A stretch of DNA of 64,000 nucleotides from Symbiodinium natans (Eukaryota; Sar; Dinophyceae; Suessiales; Symbiodiniaceae): positions 62,001 through 126,000 of the forward strand of contig CAJNDS010002831.1 in NCBI GenBank assembly GCA_905221605.1. Reading direction: 5' to 3'. Every line of letters begins with the position of its first letter. Positions within the stretch are counted from its first letter, which is position 1. A program made the translations under genes and the position numbers. The notes below the pieces were generated by a model. The model was not told the origin of the DNA and did not search any database. It was given only the letters and a program-made list of their open reading frames with translations. Below, piece after piece: positions 22,216 to 33,723 of the stretch.

Positions 22216-22784
22216 TCCGTTCTCTATACGCCAAAAAGAACCCCTTTATGTATACCCCGTGAGGTGTTCTTAGCTTCTGAAGTAGTGAGTGTTCGGAAGC
22301 CGCGGACTGCCACCGAATTCCGGATTTGGGCGCCTAAAGGGCCTCTTGGGGTGGTTCTGGTGCCCAGGCGTTTGTTTTTGCAGAAGGGCCTGCCCTAAAA
22401 ACCCTATGAAATACTTGGCATGGCCAAGTCTTGTGAAAAAAGACATGCTCTTGCGCCTTGCGGTTTAGGCCTGCGGGAATAGCATTTAGAGGCTTTCTAG
22501 TGAGGGTTTTAGTGATCCCTGTGGAAGTCACCTTTGCTGGAGGTCGGAATCCGAGGGGGTCTCCATCCGAGACGGCTCGACCGTGAGCTTCTGCTTCCAG
22601 GGCGAGGCTTCCTCACATGCTGGGGCGCGCATGTCTGCACATGTTTAGGTCGGGCCGGAACCCTGAACAGAAGTTCCAAGAGCAGGATTCCCTTTTCCAA
22701 CCCTAAACGCGACAGTCTTAGGGTTTAGGAAAACGGTCATGCGCCCTCAAGCATGTCTTGGCGCCGAGCCAGGGCTCCTCTCCT

Positions 22785-22918
22785 CCTAGGTAGGATAAGG
22801 CGGACCCTTAAACGGGAAGCCCTTCTTAACCCTCTTCTGGCTCTCTTAAGCAGGGACCTTATTCAGAGGGTTTCTATCCCCAAGGGTCCCCCTAATACTA
22901 GCCCCTATCTCCTAGTGG
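22785..22918. mobile_element. Candidate foldback element
   Basis: TAGGTAGGATAAGGCGGACC (followed by CTT) pairs imperfectly with AAGGGTCCCCCTAATACTAG and then CCCCTATCTCCTAG on the right. Single copy here, so the call is tentative. Confidence 0.45.
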
Positions 22919-22919
22919 A

Positions 22920-24960
22920 CACCGCGGACACCGCAACAAAAACATCGCGAAACCCTCTTAACCCCCTGAAGCTAAGAGCTGCCAAAGTCAGCGTCGGTGC
23001 TGGCCCCTTTGCAAAGTCACGGGGTCAATGGTCCAAAAACTCTGACCTGGAGAGGTCTTCCTGACGCTGCAGTTCCTCATTCGCCGAGGTGTGGAAGCCG
23101 CCCCCACGCAGGACCACTCAAAAGACCCTCTGAAGCCCTCTGCAGCCATGACAGCTTCGGAAGTGGTGGCCTGCAGCAGTACGAATTGTGCCGCAGTCTC
23201 CGCAGGAAGCGCTGCAGCTTCCCTTGGACACAGTGCCCACAGTGGCGCGATCGAGCGCGGCCCCCACGAAGTGTTGCCGGAAGATTTGGGACGGGTTTCG
23301 CCTCTATTTCGGCTGCTTCTCGGAGGGCAGATTGCTTTAGTCTCCAGTGACAATTGCCCAGTTCACATGTATCAAGGCAGATGCAGGATCCTCGCCGTCC
23401 CTGCAAAGTCGACGTTTTCCAAAGCCCTTGTAGCACCGTGAACACTCCAAGCATCATGGACAGCTGGGATACCGGGCTTCCCGGCCCTGGTCCTATGCCT
23501 TACCAGGGATTCTCCCGAGAGAAATCCCCTATCGAAAGAGAAAACTAAACCCTACAAGCTCCCTAAGCCCTGAACCCTGAATCCTGGTGTCCTCTTGTGC
23601 GTTTTGGGGATTTTCCTCACAGCGCCTCGGAAAGGCCCGGCAGCCTACGCATTAGTGTGCGCCGGGCTCCTCAGGCAGGGCAAGGAAAGGAGGCGGGTTG
23701 TTTAGGAGCGTGTATTGCTGTTGAATGTCCGGCACCTCTCAGGGGGATTCGAGCTTTCATGGTTGAGATTCCTCACGGCTGCGCAGCATTTTGAGGCAAG
23801 AGACCTAACCCTTGGCCCGACCCCGGAAACCGTCAAGCTCCCAGTTAAGTCTTGTATGAAGCCCTCAGGGCCTAAATCAGTTGCCTTCTTGTGCCAAACC
23901 TCTTCGTATTCAGGTTATGAAGCCTCCGAGGCCTCGCAAATCTCTAGGCCCCCAAATGCTCCAACAAGTCTTTGAGCAAAACAAACCCCATAAACCCTGC
24001 CTAAGAGCCCGTGTAGCAGAAGCGGATGCCTGCGTCAAAGGCCCTTCACCCCCTTTCACTTCCCAAACCCCGAAACCCTGAACCTCTTAGAAACCCTCCC
24101 TCAACTTTTTGGTAGTGTGCTCCTCGCAGACTTGTCATCGTTGCCTATGAAGGAAGCTTTTTGTGGGCTCTCAGGGTATAACCCTAAGCTACATGAACCA
24201 CTAAGGATCGCCTTGCAGGCTCGTCCGATCTGGGGTTGACCTGGGGAGTTGAACCCCAACCTAGACCCAGAATTTTAAACCCCAAATCCCAACTCTAAGG
24301 TCTATACCCTAACACCCAGACCCGAACCCCAAGATTGAAGACCCTTAAGCCCTAACCCCAAAAGATTGAGAAGGTACCGGCGGCTGAGCATGGGAATTGC
24401 TGCGAACTCAAGCGACAGGCACAGGCTTAAAGGGTCGCTTGGGTGGTGCGCAGGCGAAGCAGCCGATCATCTGCCAAAGGAGGCCCGGAAGTGTTGGATC
24501 CGACCTTGTCTCATGAAAATTTCTCGCACTCCCCAAAGGCGTTAAGTGGGGTAGAGACCATCCACCCTGAGCTCTACTGCATCCCCAAAAACCCTTCAAG
24601 CTCCCTAAACCCACGCAAGCCCTGAACCCCGAATTTACAAGTGAAAGCCTCTCACATCGCGGCTGAAAATCGTGAATCTCTGGGCCGACAAAGAGAGGTC
24701 TGCAGGATTCTGGGTCCCCCCCAAACATGCTCAAGCCTTGAACCTGCTTGGGGGGGGGGGGGGGGGCGGTACACCGATAGAGGACTACTTGTGTTCTCGG
24801 TTCTCGGAGCCCTATACCAAGGGTGTGCTTTGCTTTCATGGGAGTTGGTGAGTTCCAGAAGTGGTAGACCGTGATAGAGGGCATCTCACAAACCGAGCAG
24901 CCGCCTGCAGCTTAGGCCATGCAACCTGGAGTGCTGTCTTGGTGGCTCCAAACCCATCAA
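22920..24960. other. Region with only weak exon candidates
   Basis: Open plus-strand frames at about 23140-23380 (LPEDLGRVSPLFRLLLGGQI) and 23710-23790 (LLNVRHLSGGFELSWLRFLT) could be exons, but no family is recognised and the other strand is also open. The rest is degenerate CCCTAAA-like text, mainly 24240-24360. Confidence 0.3.
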
Positions 24961-24964
24961 CCCT

Positions 24965-25080
24965 ACGACCCCGAACCCTAAACCCTAAATCCTAAACCCT
25001 AAACCCTAAACCAGAGTCCTCGCCCGCGTTCCGCTAGCGTGAGAGTCGAAACCCTAAACCCTAAACCCCCCGAACCCTCA
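24965..25080. repeat. Interstitial telomere-type array, C-rich strand
   Basis: Two clusters of CCCTAAA units with a unique string of about 35 bases between them. Confidence 0.85.
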
Positions 25081-25223
25081 ATTGTCAAATCTTAAACCCG
25101 GGAGTGAAAGAAGCCCAAAAACCTTCAGAACACCAAGCTTGGGCCCGACGCTTGGGCCCTCACACCGCCAAGCCGGGACTGAGGAGAGGAAGATCTCGAT
25201 CTCCTCCGAGGGCGCGGGCGGCG

Positions 25224-25322
25224 AGATTTAGGGTTTATGGTTTGGGGTTTAGTTTTTTTAGTTTACGGTTTAAGTCCTGATTCAAAAAGGGTTTAGGGTT
25301 TAGGATTAGGGTTTAGGGTTTC
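25224..25322. repeat. Interstitial telomere-type array, G-rich strand
   Basis: TTTAGGG variants in two blocks joined by GATTCAAAAAGGGTTTAGGG, the recurring CAAAAAGGG start motif. Confidence 0.8.
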
Positions 25323-25529
25323 CCTACATAGGGTTGGGCGGGGCACATAGCGTGCCCAAATCTTGAACTTCCTTTGCAGAAGTAGAACAAAATTTGTAAA
25401 TTTGGTTGAACCCACACGAAACCTTAAACCCTGTCTGTAAACTCGCAACCTGTCCCTAAGCCCGAAACCTGAAAATCTGTGGGTCTTAGGGTTTAGGGTT
25501 GACCCCCCAAGCCCAGTCGCAAAAAGGGT

Positions 25530-25675
25530 TTACTTGGAGGTTCAGGGTACTTACTCATGACTTATAACTGTACTCAAAAACCCACTTATAAGCCCCTTCA
25601 GTGCCTAATATGGTTCAAAGTACATGTCTAAGTACCGTTATACGCGATCAATAAGTACCATGAACCTCCAAGTAG
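25530..25675. mobile_element. Foldback element, family A copy 2
   Basis: ACTTGGAGGTTCAGGGTACT at the left, AGTACCATGAACCTCCAAGT at the right. The interior ACCCACTTATAAGCCC is shared with copy 1 at 17814. It lies directly right of CAAAAAGGG. Confidence 0.85.
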
Positions 25676-25689
25676 AGTCTTAGGGTCGA

Positions 25690-25766
25690 GGCCCGAACTG
25701 CCCCTCCTGCACCGGAGGCCCCACATCCATCGGCCGGCAGTGCCAACCAGGCCCGGGTTCAGGTGA
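25690..25766 (+). CDS. Candidate Cys-rich exon
   Basis: Frame NCPSCTGGPTSIGRQCQPGP has the C-x2-C and Cys/Gly/Pro spacing of extracellular Cys-rich repeats (GCC2/GCC3 or EGF-like), common in protist surface proteins. Another frame is also open, so this is tentative. Confidence 0.3.
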
Positions 25767-26104
25767 ACCAGGGTTTGGGGTTTAGGGTTTAGGGTTTAGG
25801 GTTAAGTTAGCAGGGTATGGGAGTTGCTGTCGGATTTCTGTAGGGTCAATGGGCTTTGCAGGGATTTGCAGGGTCTTTGTTGGGGCTGCATGACCCAAGC
25901 CGGGTGCCAGGCACAGGGTTCTGGCTAATTATCGGGCACGTAAGGTTTAAGGATAGGAGTTTTGGGGGGTCAAAGCCCTAAACCCTAAACAAAAAAGCCT
26001 AAACTGTTTTGACGAGTTTAGGTCTCCAGGCTTTAAAAAAATTTAACCTCGTAGCTTCGCGTTCGGGATGTGAACAGCGGCCTCGGGGTAAGGGTTAGGG
26101 TTCT

Positions 26105-26190
26105 TCGAGTTCCGGGTTTGGGGTTTAGGGCTAAACCCCAAACCCTAAACCCTAAACCCTGGACCCTAAACCCTAAACCCTAAACCCTGT
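26105..26190. repeat. Interstitial telomere-type array, C-rich strand
   Basis: A short TTTAGGG segment followed by about nine CCCTAAA units, giving a small inverted structure (GGGTTTAGGGCTAAACCCC). Confidence 0.85.
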
Positions 26191-26999
26191 TGCAACAGGG
26201 CGTCTAAGGCTGAGTAAGTCGCAGGTTTCTTCGAGAACCTCCAGAAGCTGAGCCGGTCACAGTGGGGGTCTGGAGCCCTGGCGGTTTCTTGAGGGGGCCT
26301 GGGAGGTCAGGGCGTTTTGGGTTTTTGGGGTTTAGGGTTTCTTGGGTTTTGGGGGGTTTAGGGGAGGGTTTAGAGTTTAGGGTTTAGGGGTTGGTTGGGC
26401 TCACACGGGGTTTAGGGCTGAGAAGGGCAGCGAATAAATAGTCTCAGCAAATGGTCGATAAGTACTCTTTCAGAACATGAGTGAAGAATGATGAAGTTGG
26501 GCACGAACCATAGCAACATTTCAAACTCGTCCCTGGGCCCCAAGCTTAAGCTCGCAATGCAGAACCCCCGGCTTCTTTGCAGAGGTTCGTGCACTTCGTG
26601 TCGCGGACGCATTTTCAGGCCAGGCTGCATAACCCTCATCCCCCCCCCCCCAACAAAACATCTCCCCAAGCTTCCGGAGTCCCAAGGATATGTGTCCTAA
26701 ACACCCCAAGCGCAGAAAGCCAGAAAGGGCATAGGATCTCGGCCGACACTCCTGGCCCCGACCGACAGCTCCTCAAGTGTGGGTGAATAGGCAAGGTGAG
26801 TGGTTTAGGGTCTTTGGGGCTTCTGCTGCCTACATTGTGCCCCGCAGTGGGCTAGGCGGGCGGCAGAAACTCCCAGAAATGTAAGGATATACTAGTACAA
26901 TGGAATCATGTAACAACTCAGCCATATTATGAATGAGAATTATAACACTTGAGTAATCTTGCTGTAGGGTGTTTTTACGTAGCACAAAACGCTCCCCCT

Positions 27000-27096
27000 G
27001 AAAGCTGCGCCAGGTCACGGGTCTCGCCGAGGACCTCCCCCCCTCGAAACAGCGCTTCGAGGTCACCAACTGCAGCTTCCCGGCCTCCAATTTGTC
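27000..27096 (+). CDS. Candidate exon, unrecognised
   Basis: Frame LRQVTGLAEDLPPSKQRFEV, then TNCSFPASN, directly left of a TTTAGGG/TTAGGGC array. The minus strand is also open here, so the strand is not certain. Confidence 0.35.
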
Positions 27097-27105
27097 TGTT
27101 TTGAA

Positions 27106-27272
27106 GAGGGTTTAGGGTTTAGGGCTCAGGGCTTAGGGCTTAGGGCTTCATGTCTTTTTCTTGCCTATATATAATGGTCCAGGATAGGGTTTAGGGTTTA
27201 GGGCTTAGGGCTTAGGGCTTAGGGCTTAGGGCTTAGGGCTTAGGGCTTAGGGCTTAGGGCTTAGGGCTTAGG
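27106..27272. repeat. TTAGGGC heptamer array
   Basis: About a dozen tandem TTAGGGC heptamers (27195-27270) adjoining normal TTTAGGG, preceded by a partial copy of the same structure (27106-27150). Both copies are followed by TTCATGT and a few T residues. Confidence 0.9.
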
Positions 27273-27380
27273 GCTTCATGTTTTTTTCGGGTGCTGGGTT
27301 GAGCATGAGGGCTTGCCTGTATATAATGGTTCCAGGAGGCTTTTAGGATTCGGCTTGCTAGCATGGGACCCTTCGCAAGA

Positions 27381-27516
27381 GGGAGAGAGCGAGAGAGTCA
27401 GAGGCGACACAGAGCGAGAGCGAGAGGGAGAGCGAGAGGGAGAGCGAGAGCGAGAGGGAGAGCGAGAGGGAGAGCGAGAGCAAGAGCGCGAGCGAGAGCG
27501 CGAGCGAGAGCGAGCA
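27381..27516. repeat. GAGAGCGAGAGG purine minisatellite
   Basis: Tandem GAGAGC and GAGAGG hexamers over about 130 bases. The Arg/Glu-rich frames are by-products of the repeat. Confidence 0.9.
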
Positions 27517-27631
27517 AAACCAAGGCAGCAACCCCATCGTCCTGGCTGGGAAGGAGCTGCCAGGAAGGGCGCGGCAGGTCATCCAGGCCGCGACACGCGG
27601 TGTTGGGATTCGGGAGTGCCTTTTTCAGGTT
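27517..27631 (+). CDS. Candidate exon, unrecognised
   Basis: Frame NPIVLAGKELPGRARQVIQA, then ATRGVGIRECLF, ending at a TTTTTCAG string. Composition is coding-like; no family is recognised. Confidence 0.35.
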
Positions 27632-30060
27632 GCGAGCATGGCCAGCTTGATCACAATTTGGAGCCCCGTCTGGATCTGGAAGGAGTCAGGATTTCCTGGA
27701 TCAGTTGGGGGGCGCGAGTGTGTTGAGCACTGCCGAACCCATCGCAAAGCCTCGAGCTGTCCCAACGCCCCCCAAAGTCCCCTCAACCCTCAACCCTGAA
27801 CCGTATACCCTAGACCCTCAACAGCCCGCAAATCCATGGAGCAGGTAGGCGACACCGTGGAACTCATTGCTCAGGATTTGGGGGTTTAGGGGCGGTTGCC
27901 TCCTTTTCTAAAACCACCGGGCTTTTGAGGGCCATCCTAGTAAACCCTAGAGAAGTATTTGATGCAGCGTGGCTACGGTGCCTTGAGCCAGTGTTTGCTC
28001 TTGAGTGTCGGGTGTTGTTAACGATGTTAGCCCCACGGCATCCGAAGAAACTATGCAGACATGCCGCCTGGGAACTTTTTCTCCCTAAGGTTGGGCCATG
28101 CATCTCTCTCTCTCTCTATATCTATATCCTCGGCCTCGCAGATGATAAATAATGTATAAGATGTAAGCAAAAAATAGAAGATATAAATCGATCATATCTA
28201 ATATCGAATATAGAATGGACGATATAGTCGAGAATAGATAGCAGGGCATACATAATATGTACAAATTTCGAGGTCAACTTGCCTTGGGGCTAGTTTCTGG
28301 GGTTTCTGGTTCATCGGTTCTTCGAGTGCGGACGTGGGGTGTTCCAAAGCTTCATGATGTATATATGTAGCCCCTCATGATGGCACTGAATTCTAAACTG
28401 CTTGTAGCTTATGGGAACTTTTCGTGTTGAGCAAGCCGGTCCTAAGCCACGTTGATCATTAAGCCGACCATCTTTTCCACCACATTCACGCAGCAGAAGC
28501 TTCAGCGTGTGGAAATCAAGGGTGATGCTGGGCGCACGTTCTATCCCAAACACGGTCAGGCTCATCAACCGCGAAGCTGAAACTCTACGCTCCAAACCCA
28601 TGGCTGCTCCAAGCCGCCTCAAGCTGCCCCCCCCCCCCCCCCAAAAAAAAAAAAAAAGAACCGCAGCCCCATCCTCCCGAGCCCAAAGTCTGGAGGACGG
28701 CACGGGTGTGGCCCCCTACCTTCGCTTTCGCGCCGGCCTCGGTCAAGTGGGAAACCTTCAACAGCAGCAAAGAGCGATTCGATTCGGAACCGCTTCATTA
28801 TTTCTGCTGGCATGTTGCACCTCCATGCCTCCATAGCCTGTTGCCCAACAAACATCGCGTTGTTTCCACTACCATGACCACATTCATCCTACACCCTAAA
28901 CCCCAAACCCTATATTATAATATGGTTTTTTCTTTGTAAGTTTTTTCGTATCTACAGTTACGTGTCGTCGATGCCCTCCCCAATTGCACCCTGACTCCTC
29001 GTACAGCCTTGGTACACCCCACAACCCCTCGAGAACTACTTGCAAACCCCAAAAGGCCCCCCCCCCCCAAACCCCCCCCTACCCAAACCCTGAAGCAAAA
29101 CTGCCTCCCAACACTTCAGAGGCCTTCTTTGGTTGGGGCAGAGCCGCTCCACCAGCCCCCCGGCTTTTTTTGGCTGGGGAGGGAAGGGGGGCGGGGCGTC
29201 GGGGCGTTTAGTAAGTTTCTATCCTGAAGTTCAAGATGCGGATCCGAGAACTTGATTTAAGGAAGGCTCTTGCATGAAAGGGTATATGGCATTCTCCGGA
29301 TTCTAGAGGTTCAGGGTGAAACGCGACGCAAGAATGCGGCTCCCATATGATTGCAAATGTAAAAATGACAATCATATGCCCACTTTCACCTGAATACTTC
29401 TTCTAAAAACCACTCGTCGCGAGAATACGATGCTGTATTGGGAAATCTATGATCCGGGGGGGGGAGGGAGGGAGATGCCAGGGCTTACAAGGCTTAGAGC
29501 ACCCTCTTTGGCGGGCAACTTTATACACCCCAAGGAGGTCAAAGACTTAAGCCAGAACCTGGTTTCCCTAGTAGGACACTGGTATTTGCTATATTAACCC
29601 TTATTGGGCTTCATATTTGGGAATCGTTTTTTTTCAGAGGGTTCAGCCTGAGTCCATGAGGCTCTCTCGCCTCGCGCGCGACCACGCCTGGGACGATATT
29701 GCTGGACCGGCAGGACCACCAGAGTTTGCAAGGGGGCTCCGTTGGGCTCTCGCCGTGTTTAATCGGCACCCTTTTTGTCTGCCGTGTCTTCGAAGTCTTC
29801 TGCATTAGGTCCGGGTGCGCCAGGCCCGGTATGGAGAGTCGGTGTAGGACTACATTCAGAGAGAGGGAGAGCAGGTGTAGCATGTTACTGCACAAGGCTT
29901 TCCCAAACTGTAGGCTGCCCAAGTCCTTCCATGTCCTTGGTGTTATCTGAAGAAGCTTATGGGGTTCATGTTTAGGCGCAGGGCCTTCGCGGCCCCCTCA
30001 GGACTCCAAAGAGATCTCCCAGAAGCGGCCGCGCCTTGGTGCCGCAAAGGTTCGGGATTC
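27632..30060. other. Region with no supported gene
   Basis: Contains a CT/TATA microsatellite and AT-rich stretch (28104-28260), a poly-C/poly-A junction (28627-28655), C-rich text at 29060-29090 and a G tract at 29456-29470. Open frames on both strands are short and lack motifs. Confidence 0.4.
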
Positions 30061-30067
30061 GAGGGGG

Positions 30068-30146
30068 TTTAGAGTTCAGGATTTATAGGGTTTAGGGTTT
30101 ATAGGGTTTAGGGTTTATAGGGTTTAGGGTTTATAGGGTTTAGGGC
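30068..30146. repeat. TTTATAGGG / TTTAGGG alternating array
   Basis: Alternating TTTAGGG and TTTATAGGG units, giving a 16-base higher-order repeat present about four times. Confidence 0.9.
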
Positions 30147-30472
30147 CCTTGAGCTCACGAACCTTCATGGAGTGCCTGGAGTCCTGTCAGTGCAAGAAAA
30201 GGCCTCGTGGTTGCGGAAAGGATCGGGGGAAAGCGAGTTTCAAGGGTTTCGGGCTACTTTCTCTGGTTGGCCATCCGTTCACATGGCCGCTGCTGTGGCC
30301 CCTGCCTCACTGAAGCCTCGGCAAGGCAAGCACGGCAGGCACTGACAGCCAAGACCTCTCCAGCTGCAAACCCTTCTTCGAAGCCCGATCGCCCATCCTA
30401 AAAATCCCTTCCCTGGTTAGCACCCAGAAGCCTACGCCAACAGAACAGTTGCACAGGGAGGATGGATGGAGC

Positions 30473-32070
30473 ATGATGGAACAGCACACGGCGGATGCCC
30501 CCGCGCTTGAGTATTGGGACACGGCCGTTTTCGAAGCCAATGCTGCTTACGAACTCCAGAGGGCGCATGTTCAGAGCCTGGCAAAATCTGGTGCTGCACG
30601 CGACACGCTGGTGCAGGCACACGAGCTCCTCAAAAAGCTGAAGAGGGAGCACTCAGAATTAGTGAAGGCTGCCAGAACATCTGCACCGCCCATCGCGCAA
30701 AGGGGAGTAGCTTCCTATCCGGCAAAGATGCACATTCCCCGGGATGTGGCGGACTCACGCTTTCTCGTTGATTTTTCGGTGCATGATGGTTGCGCAGCGC
30801 GCAGCTTCATGGCCCAGCATGGGTTCGTGATATTCCGCGACGTGGTTTCGGATGCAGATTGCGCCCGCGCGAGGGATGAGATTTGGAGCTATCTTGAAGA
30901 CAACGTGGCGGGCTTCCAGTGCGCAGAGCCGACGACGTGGTGCGTTTTGTCACAGACAGAGACTGGTCGCTATTACGATGCGTATGGGTTGCCACCTGAT
31001 CCTGTGATAATGTCGCCCCAGATGCTTGACAATCGCCAGAATCCTAATGTCATTCGAGCGTTTCAGAGCGTGCTGGGCGAAAACATCTTGGTCAGCCATG
31101 ATCGTTGGTGCCTCTACCGTCCTACTGAAGCCGGTGGCATCCCGACCAAGAACAACCTCCACCTGGATCTACATCCATGGCGCTTCTTGCAAGGAGATAC
31201 CCGGATAGAAGAGCTGCGATATGAGAATGGTCACGACCATGATTTCTCGCTGGAGATTCCCAGGGCCCGCGCATGTGATGGCCCGCATGTCCAAGGAGTC
31301 CTGAACCTCGTTGAGAATTTGGAGGAGGACGGAGGTACCCAGCTGGTTCCAGGCTTTCAAAACGCCTTTGAGAAGTGGCAGAAGGAACTCGGTGATGAGG
31401 CCGACTGGCTCTTCCGGAGTGGGCAGTCTACAAACTGGCTTCATCCCGGCAATGGCGGTGCCAGCTTCAAATTCCATGAGCAGGATCCCATTCATGAGCT
31501 GTCTCATCGGATACCACTGAAGCAAGGCAGCCTTCTCATTTGGGACCAGCGATGCGTTCATGGTTCCCGCCCCAATGCATCCTCGAGGGTCCGGATGGCA
31601 CAGTTCATCCGGGCCTTCCGACGGGCACCCCTGAGCATGGAGCGTGCAAGGGCAAGAGCACAAGCGATCAAGAGCAACTCGGCTTTTGTTAGAACTTTTA
31701 AGCATAAGTTGCCGAAATGTAACGGCCCCCAATTATCAGCTAGATTGAGACTCATATTGCTTGCTTATAACCTTTGTAGCCCTAGTAGCATGGGTTCCCC
31801 TACTAAGTACACCCCTCTATTCTCCCCCCCCCGGTTTTTCCCCTTAAACAACCTTAATTAGGCTGGTTTATCCCTAAATCGCCTTAAGTATGGACAGGTA
31901 GTAGAGGAACCCATGATAGTATGGCAGCCCGAGGAAAGCTTGTGGCCGCCGGTCTCTTGGAGAGGGTGTCTGATGATGGCCAGGCCGTTTTTGGCTTCGC
32001 CGACCTCGATGACTGCAAAGCCGGGGGTGGCGCGGGGGGACAAAAAGTAACTTTGGCCCGGGATAGATAA
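30473..32070 (+). CDS. Phytanoyl-CoA dioxygenase (PhyH) family protein, two exons
   Basis: Exon 1 (30473 to about 31673) encodes an Fe(II)/2-oxoglutarate dioxygenase of the PhyH type: FMAQHGFVIFRDVVSDADCA near residues 112-131, the metal-binding H-x-D in NNLHLDLHPWRF (His near 230), the distal His in WDQRCVHGSRPN (near 363) and the 2-oxoglutarate-binding Arg in SSRVRMAQFIRAF. All iron ligands are present. The frame stays open past 31673 by chance. A second exon, 31928-32070, restores a family-like end (KLVAAGLLERVSDDGQAVFG) and stops at TAA. A GC donor at 31674 with an AG acceptor at 31927 keeps phase. The frame upstream opens with TTG, so ATG 30473 is taken as the start. These enzymes hydroxylate small molecules or acyl-CoAs; the substrate is unknown. 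Confidence 0.8.
31674..31927. mobile_element. Foldback element within the PhyH intron
   Basis: GTAGCATGGGTTCCCCTACT near 31785 pairs with GTAGTAGAGGAACCCATGAT near 31899. The arms flank a C-rich centre and lie within the proposed intron, so the intron may be an inserted, spliceable element (introner-like). The intron borders are inferred. Confidence 0.55.
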
Positions 32071-33090
32071 GGGGGTTCGGAACAAGGAATGACAATGTTT
32101 CTTTCTGGTCCCTACATTCTTATGCTGTGGTCTGTGGTAATAACCCCCCCCGAAAGCCCTGTTCTAATTCTCAAGGTGCCACTATAATATTACCTCAAGA
32201 GCCCGTCTGCTCTTTGCAGAAGTCCTCCGACTCGCGGTTCACACACAAGATGGCCCCGTAGAGAGGGCCCCAGGCCATTTCAGCTTTGCTTGGCCGGCTC
32301 CGCCGTCGTGAAGGCGAGACCACAGTTGCCCACTGAAAGAAGCTGGAAGCATCACACCCGGCGCTCGATTTCAGGGTAGGGCTCGGGACTTGTTGAGTTT
32401 CTTTTTTGTTTGGCCAGGGGGGGGGGTGAGCTTTGAGAGTATTTAGGATTTTGAAAGCGAGTCGACCGATGAGTCATGTGACCAGTGATTCTAACTGTCA
32501 AGCCCAGAGATAGGTCTCCTGAAATTCGCTGCCTTGTGGTCATCGAATTGTGGACGGGATTAGACAGACGAACAGTGTCTGGCCTCAGGGTGGGGGCTTT
32601 TTGCCGCTGGTAGCTGAAAGGGCGACTGGGTTTTGGTTGAGGCTTGGCTCCTGGGCTTCTATGATGAATTCCGAAACACCTGCGAGTGCCATCTCCTAGA
32701 AACGCTCAACCTTGCGACAGGGTCTCCCGGACGCCTTACGCGTGGTCGATGCTGGTGACAATGGCCAGAGCCCAGGGAGACCAAATTGGACCACCAGAAA
32801 TGATGCGCTTGGGAATCCTGAACCCGAAAAGCAGGAATGCAAACTCGCACCCTAAACAAGAGACGTCAGAGAAGGTTTCAATTTCAGAGTTCCCGGCCTG
32901 AAATTTCTTCTAGGGATTAACACATATATGTACACACCTAGGGCTTCAGGCTTTTGGGGGTTTACAGAGTGGCTTGCACATGGTTGGGGTGTTTCAGGCA
33001 GCTGCGGGCTTTGCATCCTGCACCCCAAAGTTCCCCCAAAGTTTACATCCTTGCATCAAAGTGCCATGGGTTCCTTAGAAGCCACCTTAC
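32071..33090. other. Downstream flank of the PhyH gene, nothing firm
   Basis: A short string after CTTTGCAG at 32220 (SSDSRFTHKMAP) may be a small exon. A G tract lies at 32418-32427. No family is recognised. Confidence 0.3.
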
Positions 33091-33100
33091 AGAGCCCCTA

Positions 33101-33268
33101 GCTGGTGGTTAGAATCCACATCTGGCTCTCCCACGCGCCAGGGCTGACGATAGGGCGGGCGCACCAACGAGAGCTGCACGAAAAGGCGCAGCGTGCTCAG
33201 CTGGACCTTACAAACGCCCGAGAAGTTGCGGTCCGTTCGGATGACCGAAGTACCGGGCGCCACGAGAT
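33101..33268 (+). CDS. Candidate coiled-coil exon
   Basis: Frame IWLSHAPGLTIGRAHQRELH, then EKAQRAQLDLTNAREVAVRS, a likely amphipathic helix. The minus strand is also open through the same stretch (VQLSTLRLFVQLSLVRPPYR), so strand assignment is uncertain. No family is recognised. Confidence 0.35.
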
Positions 33269-33723
33269 GCAATGACCGGAAAAGGCCCATAGAGGCCCCC
33301 CCCCCCCCCCGCCATAATAATCTATAGAGGGCCCTTCCCGAATCCTCACGCCCAAAAAAGGGGCTTTTGTTACGCTGGTGCTGATGCGGTATAGGCCCTC
33401 AGAAGCCAATTGAGGTTCGTGGAGGGCGTGCTGGGGCACTCCCCGGCTTGCTTTGGCTCCCTTTGTTTTGTTTTGTTTTTTTTTTTTTTTTTTTAAGGGC
33501 TTTAAGGGTTCAGGGCTTGGTTGTTACAGTGTACTGTAGTTGGGTAGAAACAGAGAGAGGGCGAGGGGGGCAAGGTCAGAGAGCATTCAGAGTCTCCTTT
33601 ATTTGGGGGGGGGGGGGGGGGGGTGCGGGCTGATGGGCTTGAGGTCCGACGAGGTGAAAGCTCTCTATACGGCTTGTTTCAGCTAGTCAGCTAGGCGAAC
33701 TCCCAGGGTCATTTCACGGCCTC

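Noticed and set aside
24408-24884. 158-residue minus-strand frame
   Set aside because: No motif, crosses a poly-G tract and both strands are open; not supported as a gene.
32268-32295. GGCCATTTCAGCTTTGCTTGG as another spliced-leader relict
   Set aside because: Only the first half resembles the leader; the GGCTCAAG end is missing.
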